Of a DNA stretch of 51,193 nt, positions 9,380 through 18,015 are shown one piece after another (the stretch's first letter is position 1; each line of letters begins with the position of its first letter). This stretch comes from Fundidesulfovibrio soli (GTDB lineage: Bacteria; Desulfobacterota; Desulfovibrionia; Desulfovibrionales; Desulfovibrionaceae): positions 21,010-72,202 of the forward strand of contig NZ_JAKZKW010000020.1 in assembly GCF_022808695.1 (NCBI RefSeq). Direction: 5' to 3'. The notes beneath the pieces were generated by a model, which saw only the letters and a list, made by a program, of their open reading frames with translations, was not told the DNA's origin and ran no database searches. The position numbers and the translations under genes are program-made.

Positions 9380-9501
9380 CAGCCTGTTGAAATTTCCCCG
9401 CAGGCTGCGTTGCTCGAAAAAGTCAAACCCTCGCGTATGCCGGATACGCGTCGGTCTTGACTTTTTCTTGCGCCTTGCCCGCGCGTTTTTTGAACAGGCT
9501 G
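9380..9501 (+). repeat. 122-bp palindromic intergenic repeat, copy 1
   Basis: An imperfect long palindrome with ends CAGCCTGTT and AACAGGCTG. It contains nested arms AAAAAGTCAA/TTGACTTTTT and GCGTAT/ATACGC near its centre. It begins immediately after the TAG stop of the GGDEF/EAL gene, giving TAGCAGCCTGTTGAAA, and lies between two convergent genes, where it could serve as a terminator. A second copy with roughly 85% identity by eye is at 39624-39746. Confidence 0.85.
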
Positions 9502-9535
9502 CAAGAATCGACGTTATAGCGTGCAGCGAGGCGAT

Positions 9536-10183
9536 TTATCGCCTGAGGGCCGCCTCGGCCAGGGCGTTGACGCAGGCCGCCGCCAGGGCCGAACCGCCCT
9601 TGCGCCCGGCCAGGGCCACGTAAGGCGCGTCGCCGCGCGCGATGAGCATATCCTTCGATTCCGCAGCGTTGACGAAGCCAACGGGCATGCCCACCACCAG
9701 CGCTGGGGCAAGCCGTCCCTCATCCATCAGCTCCATGAGCCTTAGCAGCGCCGTGGGCGCGTTGCCCACCGCGAAGATCAGCGGCCCCGCCAGCCCGGCG
9801 GCGGCATCCACTGCCATCCTGGCCCGGGTCGTCCCGGCGTCGCGGGCCTTTTGGGCCACGTCCGGGTCCTCCATGAAGCAGACGGTGCGGCAGCCCAGGG
9901 CGTCCATGCGCCGCCGGGGGATGCCCTTGAGGCACATGAAGGTGTCCGTGACAATGGTGGCCCCGGCGCGCAGGGCGGTCACGCCCGCCTCCACGGCTCC
10001 GGGTGAGAAACGCAGGAGGGCGGGCATCTCGAAGTCGGCGGAGGTGTGGATCAGCCTGCGGGCCACTTCCCACTCCAGGCCCGTAAAGGGGCGCGGCTCG
10101 GGAACCTCGGAATCGATGATGGAGAAACTCAGGCGCTCGATCTCTTCGGGAAGCATGGGGGCCTTGATGTCTCGAGTTGTCAT
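9536..10183 (-). CDS. cbiC: Precorrin-8X / cobalt-precorrin-8 methylmutase
   Basis: A 215-residue cytoplasmic enzyme that migrates the C11 methyl group to C12 to give hydrogenobyrinate or cobyrinate in corrin biosynthesis. The family signature with the catalytic histidine is HTSADFEMP (about residues 47-55), and the conserved segments DTFMCLKGI, AVGNAPTAL and VGMPVGFVNAAESK follow. Because sulfate reducers use the anaerobic route, the cobalt-precorrin-8 (CbiC) reaction is more likely than the CobH one. The ATG at 10183 gives the normal family length. It stands alone here, convergent with the GGDEF/EAL gene and divergent from the HDOD gene. Confidence 0.93.
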   Translation of the reverse strand: MTTRDIKAPMLPEEIERLSFSIIDSEVPEPRPFTGLEWEVARRLIHTSADFEMPALLRFSPGAVEAGVTALRAGATIVTDTFMCLKGIPRRRMDALGCRTVCFMEDPDVAQKARDAGTTRARMAVDAAAGLAGPLIFAVGNAPTALLRLMELMDEGRLAPALVVGMPVGFVNAAESKDMLIARGDAPYVALAGRKGGSALAAACVNALAEAALRR

Positions 10184-10305
10184 GGCGCCTGCCTACGCCG
10201 TTTCGGGCCGCACGCCAAGGGTTTGCATCCGACGGGGGTCCATGTATACTCTTTCGGAATGCAAGGATGTACGGCCCTTCAAGCGGGGCGAGACGGAGTT
10301 GTGGC

Positions 10306-11559
10306 ATGTGGGTGAGCGAGCTTCGGCCCGGCCTGACACTGACCCGGCCTGTTCACGACGTGAACGGGAGGCTGCTGATGGGCGAGGGGACCCTCCTCAC
10401 GGAGCGGTTCATATCCGTACTCAAGGCCTGGGGCGTGGCCGAGGTGGCGGTGCGGGGCGAGGAGCTTTCCTGCGCCGTGACGGGCGGCGGTGAGGACCTC
10501 CAGCAAGAGGACGACCCGGGCAACGCCGCCCTGGCCCGCGAGATCGTGTCCCTCAGGCTGGCCAACGACCCCGCGCCCCACCCGTTCCTGGCTGACGTGC
10601 ACCGTCTGGCCGTCACCCGGCTGGAAGCCCGGCTGAACCGGGGCGACAGCTTCCATGTCCCCCCCGGCGTCACCCCCCTGCCGTTGCAGGGGCCTCCCGC
10701 GCAGAATCCGCTGGACCCCAAGGCCCTGGCCGAGTCCAACCCGGTCATCGGAGCCATGCCCGAGGTGCTGGCCCAGCTGGCCCAGGTCATGGACGATCCT
10801 TCCGCCTTCCCCGCCGAACTGGCCGAGATCATCCAGGGCGACCCCGGGCTCTCCGCACGGCTGCTCAAGGTGGTCAACAGCCCGTTCTACGGGTTTTCCC
10901 AGCGCATCGACACCATCTCCCGCGCGGTGACCATCATCGGGGTGCAGCAGCTCTCGGCCCTGGCCCTGGGCATGGCCGTCATGGACCTGTTCAAGAACGT
11001 CTCCCACGATTGCCTCGACGTACGCGGCTTCTGGCGGCATTGCCTGGCCACGGCCTGCGGGGCGCGGGCGCTGGCCTCGGCCGTGGGGCTGCCCAACACG
11101 GAGCGCTACTTCGTGGGCGGCCTGCTGCACGACGTGGGGCTGCTGCTTCTGCTGCTGCGGGAGCCGCGGCGGGAGTGCTCCGCTCTGGAATTGGCGCGAG
11201 GGCAGGGCTGGACGCTCTGCGCCGCGGAACGTCACATCCTGGGGTTGGACCACGCCAAGGCTGGCGCGGCCCTGCTCAAGGTCTGGAAGCTGCCCCCCGG
11301 GCTGGTGCAGGCCGCGGGATACCACCACGAGCCCCTCAGGTGCCCCGACGTGCGCGAGGCCGCCATCGTGCATACGGCGGACTTCCTGGCCGAGGCCCTG
11401 GTGTTCGGCTCCGGCGGACAGACCGTGCTCATGCCGTTCTCGACTGAGGCTTTCGCCAGCCTGGCCGCGCCATCCGGCGTGGCCTGCACCGTGTTCGACC
11501 GGGTGGAAAGCCAGCTGGACCATCTGGAAAGGGTGTTCATGAGCCATGGCCCCCACTAA
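10306..11559 (+). CDS. HDOD-domain signalling protein
   Basis: A 417-residue protein. The N-terminal part (MWVSELRPGLTLTRPVHDVNGRLL) resembles the beta-rich domain often placed before HD-GYP or HDOD modules. The HDOD domain spans about 145-345 (IIQGDPGLSARLLKVVNSPFYG; HDVGLLLLL; GLDHAKAGAALLKVW). HDOD proteins lack HD-GYP catalytic residues and usually act as scaffolds in signalling. I chose the ATG at 10306 (CGGAG upstream) over an in-frame start at 10177 that carries no family sequence. Its last 14 bases overlap the histidine kinase start, so the two are very likely co-translated. Confidence 0.87.
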   Translation: MWVSELRPGLTLTRPVHDVNGRLLMGEGTLLTERFISVLKAWGVAEVAVRGEELSCAVTGGGEDLQQEDDPGNAALAREIVSLRLANDPAPHPFLADVHRLAVTRLEARLNRGDSFHVPPGVTPLPLQGPPAQNPLDPKALAESNPVIGAMPEVLAQLAQVMDDPSAFPAELAEIIQGDPGLSARLLKVVNSPFYGFSQRIDTISRAVTIIGVQQLSALALGMAVMDLFKNVSHDCLDVRGFWRHCLATACGARALASAVGLPNTERYFVGGLLHDVGLLLLLLREPRRECSALELARGQGWTLCAAERHILGLDHAKAGAALLKVWKLPPGLVQAAGYHHEPLRCPDVREAAIVHTADFLAEALVFGSGGQTVLMPFSTEAFASLAAPSGVACTVFDRVESQLDHLERVFMSHGPH

Positions 11560-13141
11560 CGGCACACGAATCCTGGACGCACTCGATGAGGAAGGCCTGG
11601 AGGCTTTCCCGGCTGCCCGGCACCTGGAGGGCACCACGCGTTTCGTGCTGGCCGCCCTGGACCAGGCGGCGGCACTCTCCGATTTTTCCATGAGCATGGC
11701 CCGCCTGGACGGGCCGGAACCCATCCTGCGCCTTTGCCTGGAGCGCATTGCCGGGCTTTTGCCCTTCGACAGCATGGGGCTCATGCTGGTGGACGAGGCC
11801 GACTCCTCGTTCCGGTTCGCCCTGTGCGAACCCGAGGCCGCGTTGCCCGAACTGCAGGCATACGCCGACGCCCGCATCGAGGACGGCTGTTTCGCGTTCG
11901 CCCTGCGCGAGAAGCGGGCCGTGCTCTCCCCCATGTGCTCGGGCGGGTCGCGCAGGCTGCTGCATGTGCTCACCACTGCCTCGCGCACCAGGGGCATGTT
12001 CGTGGCCGAGCTCGGGGAGACGGCCGACGGCATCAGCGAGGTGACCCTCTCCATCCTCTCCATCATCCTGAACAACACCGCCCAGGCCCTGGAGAGCCAC
12101 TACCTCTACCGGCGCATCCAGGACATGAACCAGGCCCTGGAGGAAAAGGTGGCCCGCCTGGCCGCTTCCGAAGGGGAACTGCGCGTCATCCGGGACGACC
12201 AGGAGCGCCTCATCGAGGAGAAAACCTCCGAGATCAAAAACGCCATGGCCCGCCTCAAGGACGAGGTGCGCAGCCGCAAGAAGGCCGAAGCCCTGCTCGA
12301 GGCCCTGAACCAGCGCCTGGAGACCAAGGTGGAGGTGCGCACCAAGGCCCTGTTCCGCAAGGTCGCGGAGATGGAGGCCGCCAACCGGCAACTCAAGCAG
12401 CTGGAGCGCCTCAAATCCGGCTTTCTCTCTTCCGTGTCGCACGAACTGCGCACGCCCCTGACCTCCATCATGGGGTTCGCGAAGCTCATCGAAAAGGATT
12501 TCCAGAAATTCTTCACCCCGGGGCCTGGCGACAACCTGCAGCCCAAGGCCGAGCGCATCCTGCGCAACCTCGACATCGTGGAGAAGGAGTCCGAGCGCCT
12601 GACCCGGCTCATCAACGACGTGCTGGACCTCTCGCGGATCGAGTCCGGCAAGATGCTCTGGCGCGACGAGATCCTGGACGTGATGGACGTCACGGCCGAC
12701 GCGGTCATGGCCGTGGAAGGCCGCCTGGAGAACAGGCCCGACGTCCGGTTGCGTCTGGACCTGCCCCTGAGCCTGCCCGCGGTCTACGCCGACCGCGACC
12801 GCATCCACCAGGTGCTCATCAACCTGCTGGACAACGCCATCAAGTTCACCCAGGAGGGCCACGTGCTCGTGGAGGCCGGGGTGGACGAGCGGGGGATGCT
12901 CGTGGTCTGCGTGGAGGATACCGGCCCCGGCATATCCCCTGAAGAGACCGAGAAGATCTTCGACAAGTTCCATCAGCACGACCGCAAGGACACCCTCAAG
13001 GACAAGCCCAAGGGCACGGGCCTGGGCCTGGCCATCTGCCGCCACATCGTGGAGCACTACGGCGGGCGGATCTGGGTGGAGCCAGGGCAGGACGGAGGCA
13101 GCGTGTTCAGCTTCACGCTGCCCGTGCACCGGCCCAGCTGA
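11546..13141 (+). CDS. GAF-coiled-coil hybrid-less sensor histidine kinase
   Basis: A 531-residue soluble kinase without transmembrane segments. It has a GAF-like N-terminal domain (about 40-195) and a long coiled coil (about 200-290, rich in E/K/L heptads). HisKA follows with SHELRTPL, then HATPase_c with LINLLDNAIKF, VEDTGPGI and KGTGLGLAICRHIVEHYGG. All catalytic boxes are intact. It overlaps the HDOD gene by 14 bases, pointing to a two-gene signalling unit; no response regulator is adjacent, so its phosphotransfer partner is elsewhere. Confidence 0.9.
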   Translation: MAPTNGTRILDALDEEGLEAFPAARHLEGTTRFVLAALDQAAALSDFSMSMARLDGPEPILRLCLERIAGLLPFDSMGLMLVDEADSSFRFALCEPEAALPELQAYADARIEDGCFAFALREKRAVLSPMCSGGSRRLLHVLTTASRTRGMFVAELGETADGISEVTLSILSIILNNTAQALESHYLYRRIQDMNQALEEKVARLAASEGELRVIRDDQERLIEEKTSEIKNAMARLKDEVRSRKKAEALLEALNQRLETKVEVRTKALFRKVAEMEAANRQLKQLERLKSGFLSSVSHELRTPLTSIMGFAKLIEKDFQKFFTPGPGDNLQPKAERILRNLDIVEKESERLTRLINDVLDLSRIESGKMLWRDEILDVMDVTADAVMAVEGRLENRPDVRLRLDLPLSLPAVYADRDRIHQVLINLLDNAIKFTQEGHVLVEAGVDERGMLVVCVEDTGPGISPEETEKIFDKFHQHDRKDTLKDKPKGTGLGLAICRHIVEHYGGRIWVEPGQDGGSVFSFTLPVHRPS

Positions 13142-13416
13142 TCCCGCCCCGGCCGCCCGGCCATCAGCGATACATCTCGCCAATTCAGGACGCGAAACGA
13201 AAAGGGAGCCCAGAGGGCCGAAGGCCCTTTGACCGCCGGAGGCGTTTTGCGGCGGGGGCACCGCCAGGAGGGGAATGCCTCCGGCGGGCAAAGAGGGCGC
13301 CGCCCTCTCCGCACTTTCCCGCAAAAGGGAGTCCTCCCTTTTGAATCCTCTTTCGCTTCGCGTCGTCCGAGGACTACGAATTTTCTTGACCGCTGCGGGG
13401 AGGGCCGCTAAACAGC
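13142..13416. repeat. Hairpin-rich intergenic region with composite repeat copy I
   Basis: No gene is visible. The stretch holds stacked inverted repeats: AGGGCC-GAA-GGCCCT (13213-13227), CCGCCGGAGGC at 13233-13243 with its complement at 13277-13287, GAGGGC-GCC-GCCCTC (13293-13307) and CAAAAGGGAG-TC-CTCCCTTTTG (13322-13343). GAATCC and GCTTCGCG follow the last one. The final two hairpins plus the GCTTCGCG tag form a unit that recurs at 17014-17100 and 30018-30099. Confidence 0.7.
13386..13414 (+). promoter_or_regulatory. Candidate sigma-70 promoter of the benE-sahR-ahcY operon
   Basis: TTGACC at 13386-13391 and TAAACA at 13409-13414 are separated by 17 bases. The predicted start, about 13421, falls inside the ArsR-type palindrome. 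Confidence 0.5.
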
Positions 13417-13436
13417 ATATCAACATATCTTGATAT
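13417..13436. promoter_or_regulatory. ArsR/SahR-type operator
   Basis: The sequence ATATCAACATATCTTGATAT has perfect 7-base arms around 6 bases. It overlaps the predicted transcription start, 12 bases before the transporter ATG. ArsR-family repressors bind AT-rich palindromes of this size, and the operon encodes such a protein (14645-15553), so autoregulation with release by S-adenosylhomocysteine is the likely logic. The binding-protein assignment is inference. Confidence 0.7.
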
Positions 13437-13448
13437 AAAGATTCATAC

Positions 13449-14648
13449 ATGAGCACAGCCGTATACACACCCACCGCTTCGCGGTCCGTCTTCAAGGACG
13501 CCTCCCTCTCGGCGATCACCGCCGGGCTGGTGGCGGTGGCCGTCTCCTTCGGGGGGCCGGCGGCCATCATCTTCCAGGCCGCCTCGGCCGCGAACCTCTC
13601 CCCGGCGCAGCTCTCCAGCTGGATCTGGGCCATCTGCATCGGCTCGGGCGTCACGGGGGTCTGGCTGTCGCTGCGCTATCGCGACCCGGTGGTCACGGCC
13701 TGGTCCACCCCGGGCGTGGCTTTGCTTGCAACGGGCTGGGCGGCCTACCCGTACCCCGAGGCCATCGGGGCCTTCGTGGTGGCCGGGGCGCTGATCACGG
13801 CGGCGGGAGCCAGCGGCGTGTTCCAGACCATGATGGACCGCATCCCCCGGCCCTTGGTATCGGCCATGCTGGCGGGCATCCTGCTGCGCTTCGGCGTGGA
13901 TGTGTTCGGCTACCTGGCCAAGGCCCCGCTGCTGGCGGGTGTCATGGTGGCGGCCTACCTGGCGGCCAAGCGGCTCACCCCGCGCTACGCCATCGTCTGC
14001 ACGCTGCTCTCCGGCTTCGCCGCCGCCTGGGCCCAGGGCGCGCTTGATTTCTCCACGGTGCACGCCACCCTGGCCACGCCCGTGTTCACCCCGCCGGTGT
14101 TCAGCCTGGGCGCGGTGGTGGGCCTGGGCCTGCCCCTGTTCCTGGTGACCATGACCGGCCAGAACGCCACGGGCCTGGGCGTCATGCGCGCCAGCGGCTA
14201 CCACACCCCGGGCAACCCCCTGGTCTGGGTCACGGGTCTTGCCTCCACGCTGTTGGCCCCGTTCGGCTGCCACGGCGTGAACCTGGCTGCCATCACGGCG
14301 GCCATATGCACCGGCCCCGAATCCCACCCGGACCCGGCCCGGCGCTACGTGGCCGCCGTGGTCTGCGGCCTGTGCTACCTGGTGGTGGGCGTGTTCGGGG
14401 CGGCCCTGGTGGGCCTGTTCACGGCCCTGCCCGGGGCGCTCATCGCCGTGGTCTCGGGGCTGGCGCTGTTTGGGGCCATCGCCTCGGGCCTCTCCCAGGC
14501 CATGGAGGACGCCACCCGGCGCGAGGCCGCCCTGGTCACCCTGCTGCTGACCATCTCCGGGGTGAGCTTCTTCGGCATCGGCTCCGCCTTCTGGGGCCTG
14601 ATCGGCGGCCTGCTGGCCGACCGCGTGCTCACCAGGACCCACGCGTGA
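13449..14648 (+). CDS. BenE-family transporter in the SahR operon
   Basis: A 399-residue inner-membrane protein with about 11-12 transmembrane segments, matching the benzoate/H+ symporter (BenE) family (AVSFGGPAAIIFQAA; TMTGQNATGLGVMRASGY; PFGCHGVNLAAITAAICTG). It is the first gene after the ArsR-type operator and its stop overlaps the sahR start as GTGA, so it belongs to the S-adenosylhomocysteine detoxification operon. BenE proteins share the fold of nucleobase transporters. A role in moving adenosine, adenine or a sulfur intermediate is conceivable and fits the context better than benzoate, but the sequence does not show the substrate. Confidence 0.82.
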   Translation: MSTAVYTPTASRSVFKDASLSAITAGLVAVAVSFGGPAAIIFQAASAANLSPAQLSSWIWAICIGSGVTGVWLSLRYRDPVVTAWSTPGVALLATGWAAYPYPEAIGAFVVAGALITAAGASGVFQTMMDRIPRPLVSAMLAGILLRFGVDVFGYLAKAPLLAGVMVAAYLAAKRLTPRYAIVCTLLSGFAAAWAQGALDFSTVHATLATPVFTPPVFSLGAVVGLGLPLFLVTMTGQNATGLGVMRASGYHTPGNPLVWVTGLASTLLAPFGCHGVNLAAITAAICTGPESHPDPARRYVAAVVCGLCYLVVGVFGAALVGLFTALPGALIAVVSGLALFGAIASGLSQAMEDATRREAALVTLLLTISGVSFFGIGSAFWGLIGGLLADRVLTRTHA

Positions 14649-15553
14649 GCGGCTGCCCCTGCCTGGCGGCATTCAAGGCCCTTGCCGACGAGACGCGCTT
14701 GCGCCTGATGCGCCTGCTGACGCGCCACGAGCTCAACGTGGGCGAGATCGTGGCCGTGCTGGGCATGGGCCAGAGCCGGATTTCGCGCCATCTGCGCATC
14801 CTGGTGGAGTCGGGGCTGCTGGCGGCCCGGCGCGACGGGCTGTGGGTGTTCTACGGCGCGCAGCCCTCCACGCTGCTGGACGCCGTGACCCCGCTCATCG
14901 CGGACTGCGGCCCCAAGGAGGACCTCCAGCGTGCAAGCGAAGTGCTGGAGGCCCGCAACCGCGAGACGCGCAGCTTCTTCAACGCCATCGCCTCCGACTG
15001 GCGGGCCATGCGCCGCGAGGTGCTGGGCGACCTGGACCTGGAGGGCCTGATCCTTGAGCGCCTGCCCCTGTGCGGCGTCATCGCGGACCTGGGCTGCGGC
15101 CCTGGCGAGCTGCTGGCCGCGCTCTCGGCCAAGTGCGAGCGCCTTATCGGGGTGGACGCCTCCCCGGCCATGCTGGAGCTGGCCCGGCGCGTCCCGGGCC
15201 TGGAGGCCGCCAGCCTGCGCGTGGGGGAGCTGGAGCACCTGCCCCTGGCCGACGCCGAGGCAGACATAGCGGTGCTGAGCCTGACCCTGCACCATCTTTC
15301 CGACCCCGCCCGCGCCCTGCGCGAGGCGCGCCGCGTTGTGGCCCCTGGCGGGCGGCTCATCGTGGTGGATTATCTCAAGCATGACGCCGAGCTCATGCGG
15401 CAGCGCTACGGCGACCGCTGGCTCGGCTTCGACCCCGCCGAGGTCCGCGCCTGGCTGGAGCAGGCCGGGTTCGCGGCGAACGGCATGGACCGGCACACAA
15501 TAAAACTGGGCCTGGAGCTGGGCATATTCGAAGCCCTGCGGCCCCAAAAGTAA
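14645..15553 (+). CDS. sahR: SahR-type ArsR regulator fused to SAM-methyltransferase domain
   Basis: A 302-residue fusion. An N-terminal ArsR winged helix (about 5-75; recognition region [19 protein letters not shown]) is followed by a class I methyltransferase-like domain with the nucleotide loop [10 protein letters not shown] (148-157), VDASPAML and [22 protein letters not shown]. This architecture next to ahcY matches SahR, the regulator of S-adenosylmethionine/homocysteine recycling described in Proteobacteria, where the methyltransferase fold senses SAH. The GTG at 14645 overlaps the upstream stop (GTGA). A true methyltransferase activity cannot be excluded. Confidence 0.88.
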   Translation: MSGCPCLAAFKALADETRLRLMRLLTRHELNVGEIVAVLGMGQSRISRHLRILVESGLLAARRDGLWVFYGAQPSTLLDAVTPLIADCGPKEDLQRASEVLEARNRETRSFFNAIASDWRAMRREVLGDLDLEGLILERLPLCGVIADLGCGPGELLAALSAKCERLIGVDASPAMLELARRVPGLEAASLRVGELEHLPLADAEADIAVLSLTLHHLSDPARALREARRVVAPGGRLIVVDYLKHDAELMRQRYGDRWLGFDPAEVRAWLEQAGFAANGMDRHTIKLGLELGIFEALRPQK

Positions 15554-15563
15554 GGAGAACACA

Positions 15564-16988
15564 ATGAGCGTCAAACCCCTGGACCTGACCCTGGCCAACA
15601 TGGTCGCCGACATGTCCCAGGCCGATTGGGGCCGCAAGGAAATGGTCATCGCCGAGAACGAGATGCCCGGCCTGATGGCCGTGCGCGCCAAGTACGGCCC
15701 GCAGAAGCCCCTGAAGGGCCTGAAGGTCGCGGGCAGCCTGCACATGACCATCCAGACCGCCATGCTCATCGAGACCCTCTACGAGCTGGGCGCGGACCTG
15801 CGCTGGGCCAGCTGCAACATCTACTCCACCCAGGACAACGCCGCCGCCGCCATCGCCGAGGCAAAGACCGCCGCGGTGTTCGCCTGGAAGGGCGAGACCC
15901 TGGAGGACTACTGGTGGTGCACGGAGATGGCCCTGACCTGGCCCGACGGCTCCGGCCCCGACCTGATCGTGGACGACGGCGGCGACGCCACCCTGTTCAT
16001 CCACTACGGCGTCAAGGCTGAGAAGGACCCCTCCATCCTGGACAAGCCCTCCGACAACAAGGAGTTCGCCATCATCCAGGAGCGCGTGGCCGCCTCCGTG
16101 AAGGCCGACCCCACCCGCTTCCAGCGCATGGCCGCCAAGATCAAGGGCGTCTCCGAGGAGACCACCACCGGCGTGCACCGCCTCTACCAGATGATGAAGG
16201 ACGGCGAGCTGCTCTTCCCGGCCATCAACGTCAACGACTCGGTGACCAAGTCCAAGTTCGACAACCTTTACGGCTGCCGCGAGTCCCTGGCGGACGGCAT
16301 CAAGCGCGCCACCGACGTGATGGTGGCCGGCAAGGTCGTGGTGGTGGCGGGCTACGGCGACGTGGGCAAGGGCTGCGCCCACTCCATGCGCGGCTTCGGC
16401 GCCCGCGTGATCGTCACCGAGATCGACCCCATCTGCGCGCTCCAGGCCGCCATGGAAGGCTACGAAGTGACCACCATGGACAAGGCCTGCTCCATGGGCG
16501 ACATCTTCGTCACCGCCACGGGCTGCTTCGACGTGATCAACGGCTCGCACATGGAGAAGATGCGCGACGGAGCCATCGTCTGCAACATCGGCCACTTCGA
16601 CTCCGAAATCGCCATGCACTACCTGGAGTCCACCCCCCACTGCAAAAAGGTGGAGATCAAGCCCCTGGTGGACAAGTGGACCATGAAGAACGGCAACTCC
16701 ATCCTGGTGCTGGCCGAAGGCCGCCTGGTGAACCTGGGCTGCGCCACCGGCCACCCCAGCTTCGTCATGTCCAACAGCTTCACCAACCAGGCCCTGGCCC
16801 AGATCGAGCTGGCCCAGAAGGACTACGCGGTGGGCGTGTACACCCTGCCCAAGATCCTGGACGAGGAAGTGGCCCGCCTGCACCTGGAGCGCCTGGGCGC
16901 CCAGCTTGAGCGCTTGACCCCCGAGCAGGCCAAGTACATGGGCATGAGCGCCGACGGCCCGTACAAGCCTGAGCATTACCGCTACTAG
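15564..16988 (+). CDS. ahcY: Adenosylhomocysteinase
   Basis: A 474-residue cytoplasmic enzyme that splits S-adenosylhomocysteine into adenosine and homocysteine using bound NAD+. Clear signatures are [12 protein letters not shown], the NAD loop [42 protein letters not shown] and the C-terminal KPEHYRY. AGGAG sits 6 bases upstream of the ATG. It follows sahR by 10 bases, which places it under the palindromic operator at 13417. Length and motifs are complete. Confidence 0.97.
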   Translation: MSVKPLDLTLANMVADMSQADWGRKEMVIAENEMPGLMAVRAKYGPQKPLKGLKVAGSLHMTIQTAMLIETLYELGADLRWASCNIYSTQDNAAAAIAEAKTAAVFAWKGETLEDYWWCTEMALTWPDGSGPDLIVDDGGDATLFIHYGVKAEKDPSILDKPSDNKEFAIIQERVAASVKADPTRFQRMAAKIKGVSEETTTGVHRLYQMMKDGELLFPAINVNDSVTKSKFDNLYGCRESLADGIKRATDVMVAGKVVVVAGYGDVGKGCAHSMRGFGARVIVTEIDPICALQAAMEGYEVTTMDKACSMGDIFVTATGCFDVINGSHMEKMRDGAIVCNIGHFDSEIAMHYLESTPHCKKVEIKPLVDKWTMKNGNSILVLAEGRLVNLGCATGHPSFVMSNSFTNQALAQIELAQKDYAVGVYTLPKILDEEVARLHLERLGAQLERLTPEQAKYMGMSADGPYKPEHYRY

Positions 16989-17289
16989 GCCGAGCATTCG
17001 GCATTTGGATTCCCCGGGGAGGCGCTGCCTCCCCGGACCCCACCGGCAGGGGAGTGACTCCCCTGCACCCCCAATGGCTTCGCGTTCCGGCCCGGGCACA
17101 TCGCGTCCGCATGGAACATTTAGCAGCCCGGGAGGCACAGCCTCCCGGGCTGCTTGTCGCGGGGTCCAGGGGGATCATCCCCCTGGCGGGGTGTGGGGCG
17201 GAGCCCCGCGCCTTCTCTTTCGCCTCCCACAGGTTTACAGCCGGCGTCTCTTTCCCTACAACCAGGACCACAACCCCTAAGGAAAGCAG
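16989..17289. repeat. Intergenic hairpin cluster: composite repeat copy II and GATCATC hairpin copy 1
   Basis: No gene is seen in these 301 bases. Perfect hairpins occur at 17014-17036 (10-base arms), 17046-17066 (GCAGGGGAGT/ACTCCCCTGC), 17122-17154 (15-base arms, loop ACA; probable ahcY terminator) and 17166-17186 (CCAGGGGGAT-C-ATCCCCCTGG). The first two plus GCTTCGCGTTC (17081-17091 region) are copy II of the composite repeat. The last, framed by GGGGTCC and GGCGGGG, recurs at 30281-30337. A purine-rich site (AAGGAAAG) just before 17290 is the next gene's ribosome site. Confidence 0.75.
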
Positions 17290-18015
17290 ATGAAAGAGGC
17301 TGAGTTCGACAAGTTCTCCTCGCGCTACGACGAGATCCACCGCGCCAGCCTCGGCATCGCGGGGGACCGCAAGGAGTACTTCGCGCTCCAGAAGGCCGAG
17401 TCCCTGGCCTCGCTGCTGGCCTCGCTACCCGCCAGGCCCGCAGGCTGGCCCGAGCGCGTGCTGGAGTTCGGCTGCGGCGTGGGCAACAACCTGCCGCACC
17501 TGACGCGCCTCTTCCCCGGCGCGGACGTTTTCGGCTGCGACGTCTCCGCCGCCTCCCTGGAGGAGGCCGCCAAGGTGGCCCCGGGCGTCCAGCTGGGCCA
17601 CGTGCGCGAGCCGGGCGAGCTGCCGCTGCTCGACCCGAGCGGCTTCGACCTCATCCTGGCGGCCAACGTCTTCCATCACATCGCGGTTTCCCATCGTCCG
17701 GCCTGGATGAGCGGCATCTTCGCCGCCCTGGCACCGGGTGGGGTGCTGGCCGTGTTCGAGCACAACCCGCTCAACCCCATGACCCGCCACATGGTGGGAC
17801 AGTGCCCCTTCGACGAGGGCGCGGTGCTGCTTCGCGCCAGCGAGGCCGCCTCCCTGGCGCGCGGGGCCGGGCTTGAGCCGCTGCGGCTGGCCTACACGTT
17901 CCCCTTCCCCTTCCTGCCCGCCCTGGCCCGCCTGGCCGGGCGCTTCCTGAGCCGCACGCCGCTGGGCTTCCAGTACTGCCTGCTGGCGGGCCGCCCGCTT
18001 GAGGAGCACGCATGA
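17290..18015 (+). CDS. Class I SAM-dependent methyltransferase
   Basis: A 241-residue protein with the SAM-binding motif LEFGCGVGNNLPHL (about residues 56-69), an acidic motif II FGCDVSAASLEEA, and LAPGGVLAVFEHNP. AAGGAAAGC precedes the ATG. Its stop overlaps the next gene's start (ATGA), forming a tight three-gene unit with a GtrB-like glycosyltransferase and a GT-C-like membrane enzyme. That context suggests a role in modifying a lipid-linked or surface sugar, for example methyl transfer to a glycan; the substrate is unknown. Confidence 0.85.
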   Translation: MKEAEFDKFSSRYDEIHRASLGIAGDRKEYFALQKAESLASLLASLPARPAGWPERVLEFGCGVGNNLPHLTRLFPGADVFGCDVSAASLEEAAKVAPGVQLGHVREPGELPLLDPSGFDLILAANVFHHIAVSHRPAWMSGIFAALAPGGVLAVFEHNPLNPMTRHMVGQCPFDEGAVLLRASEAASLARGAGLEPLRLAYTFPFPFLPALARLAGRFLSRTPLGFQYCLLAGRPLEEHA

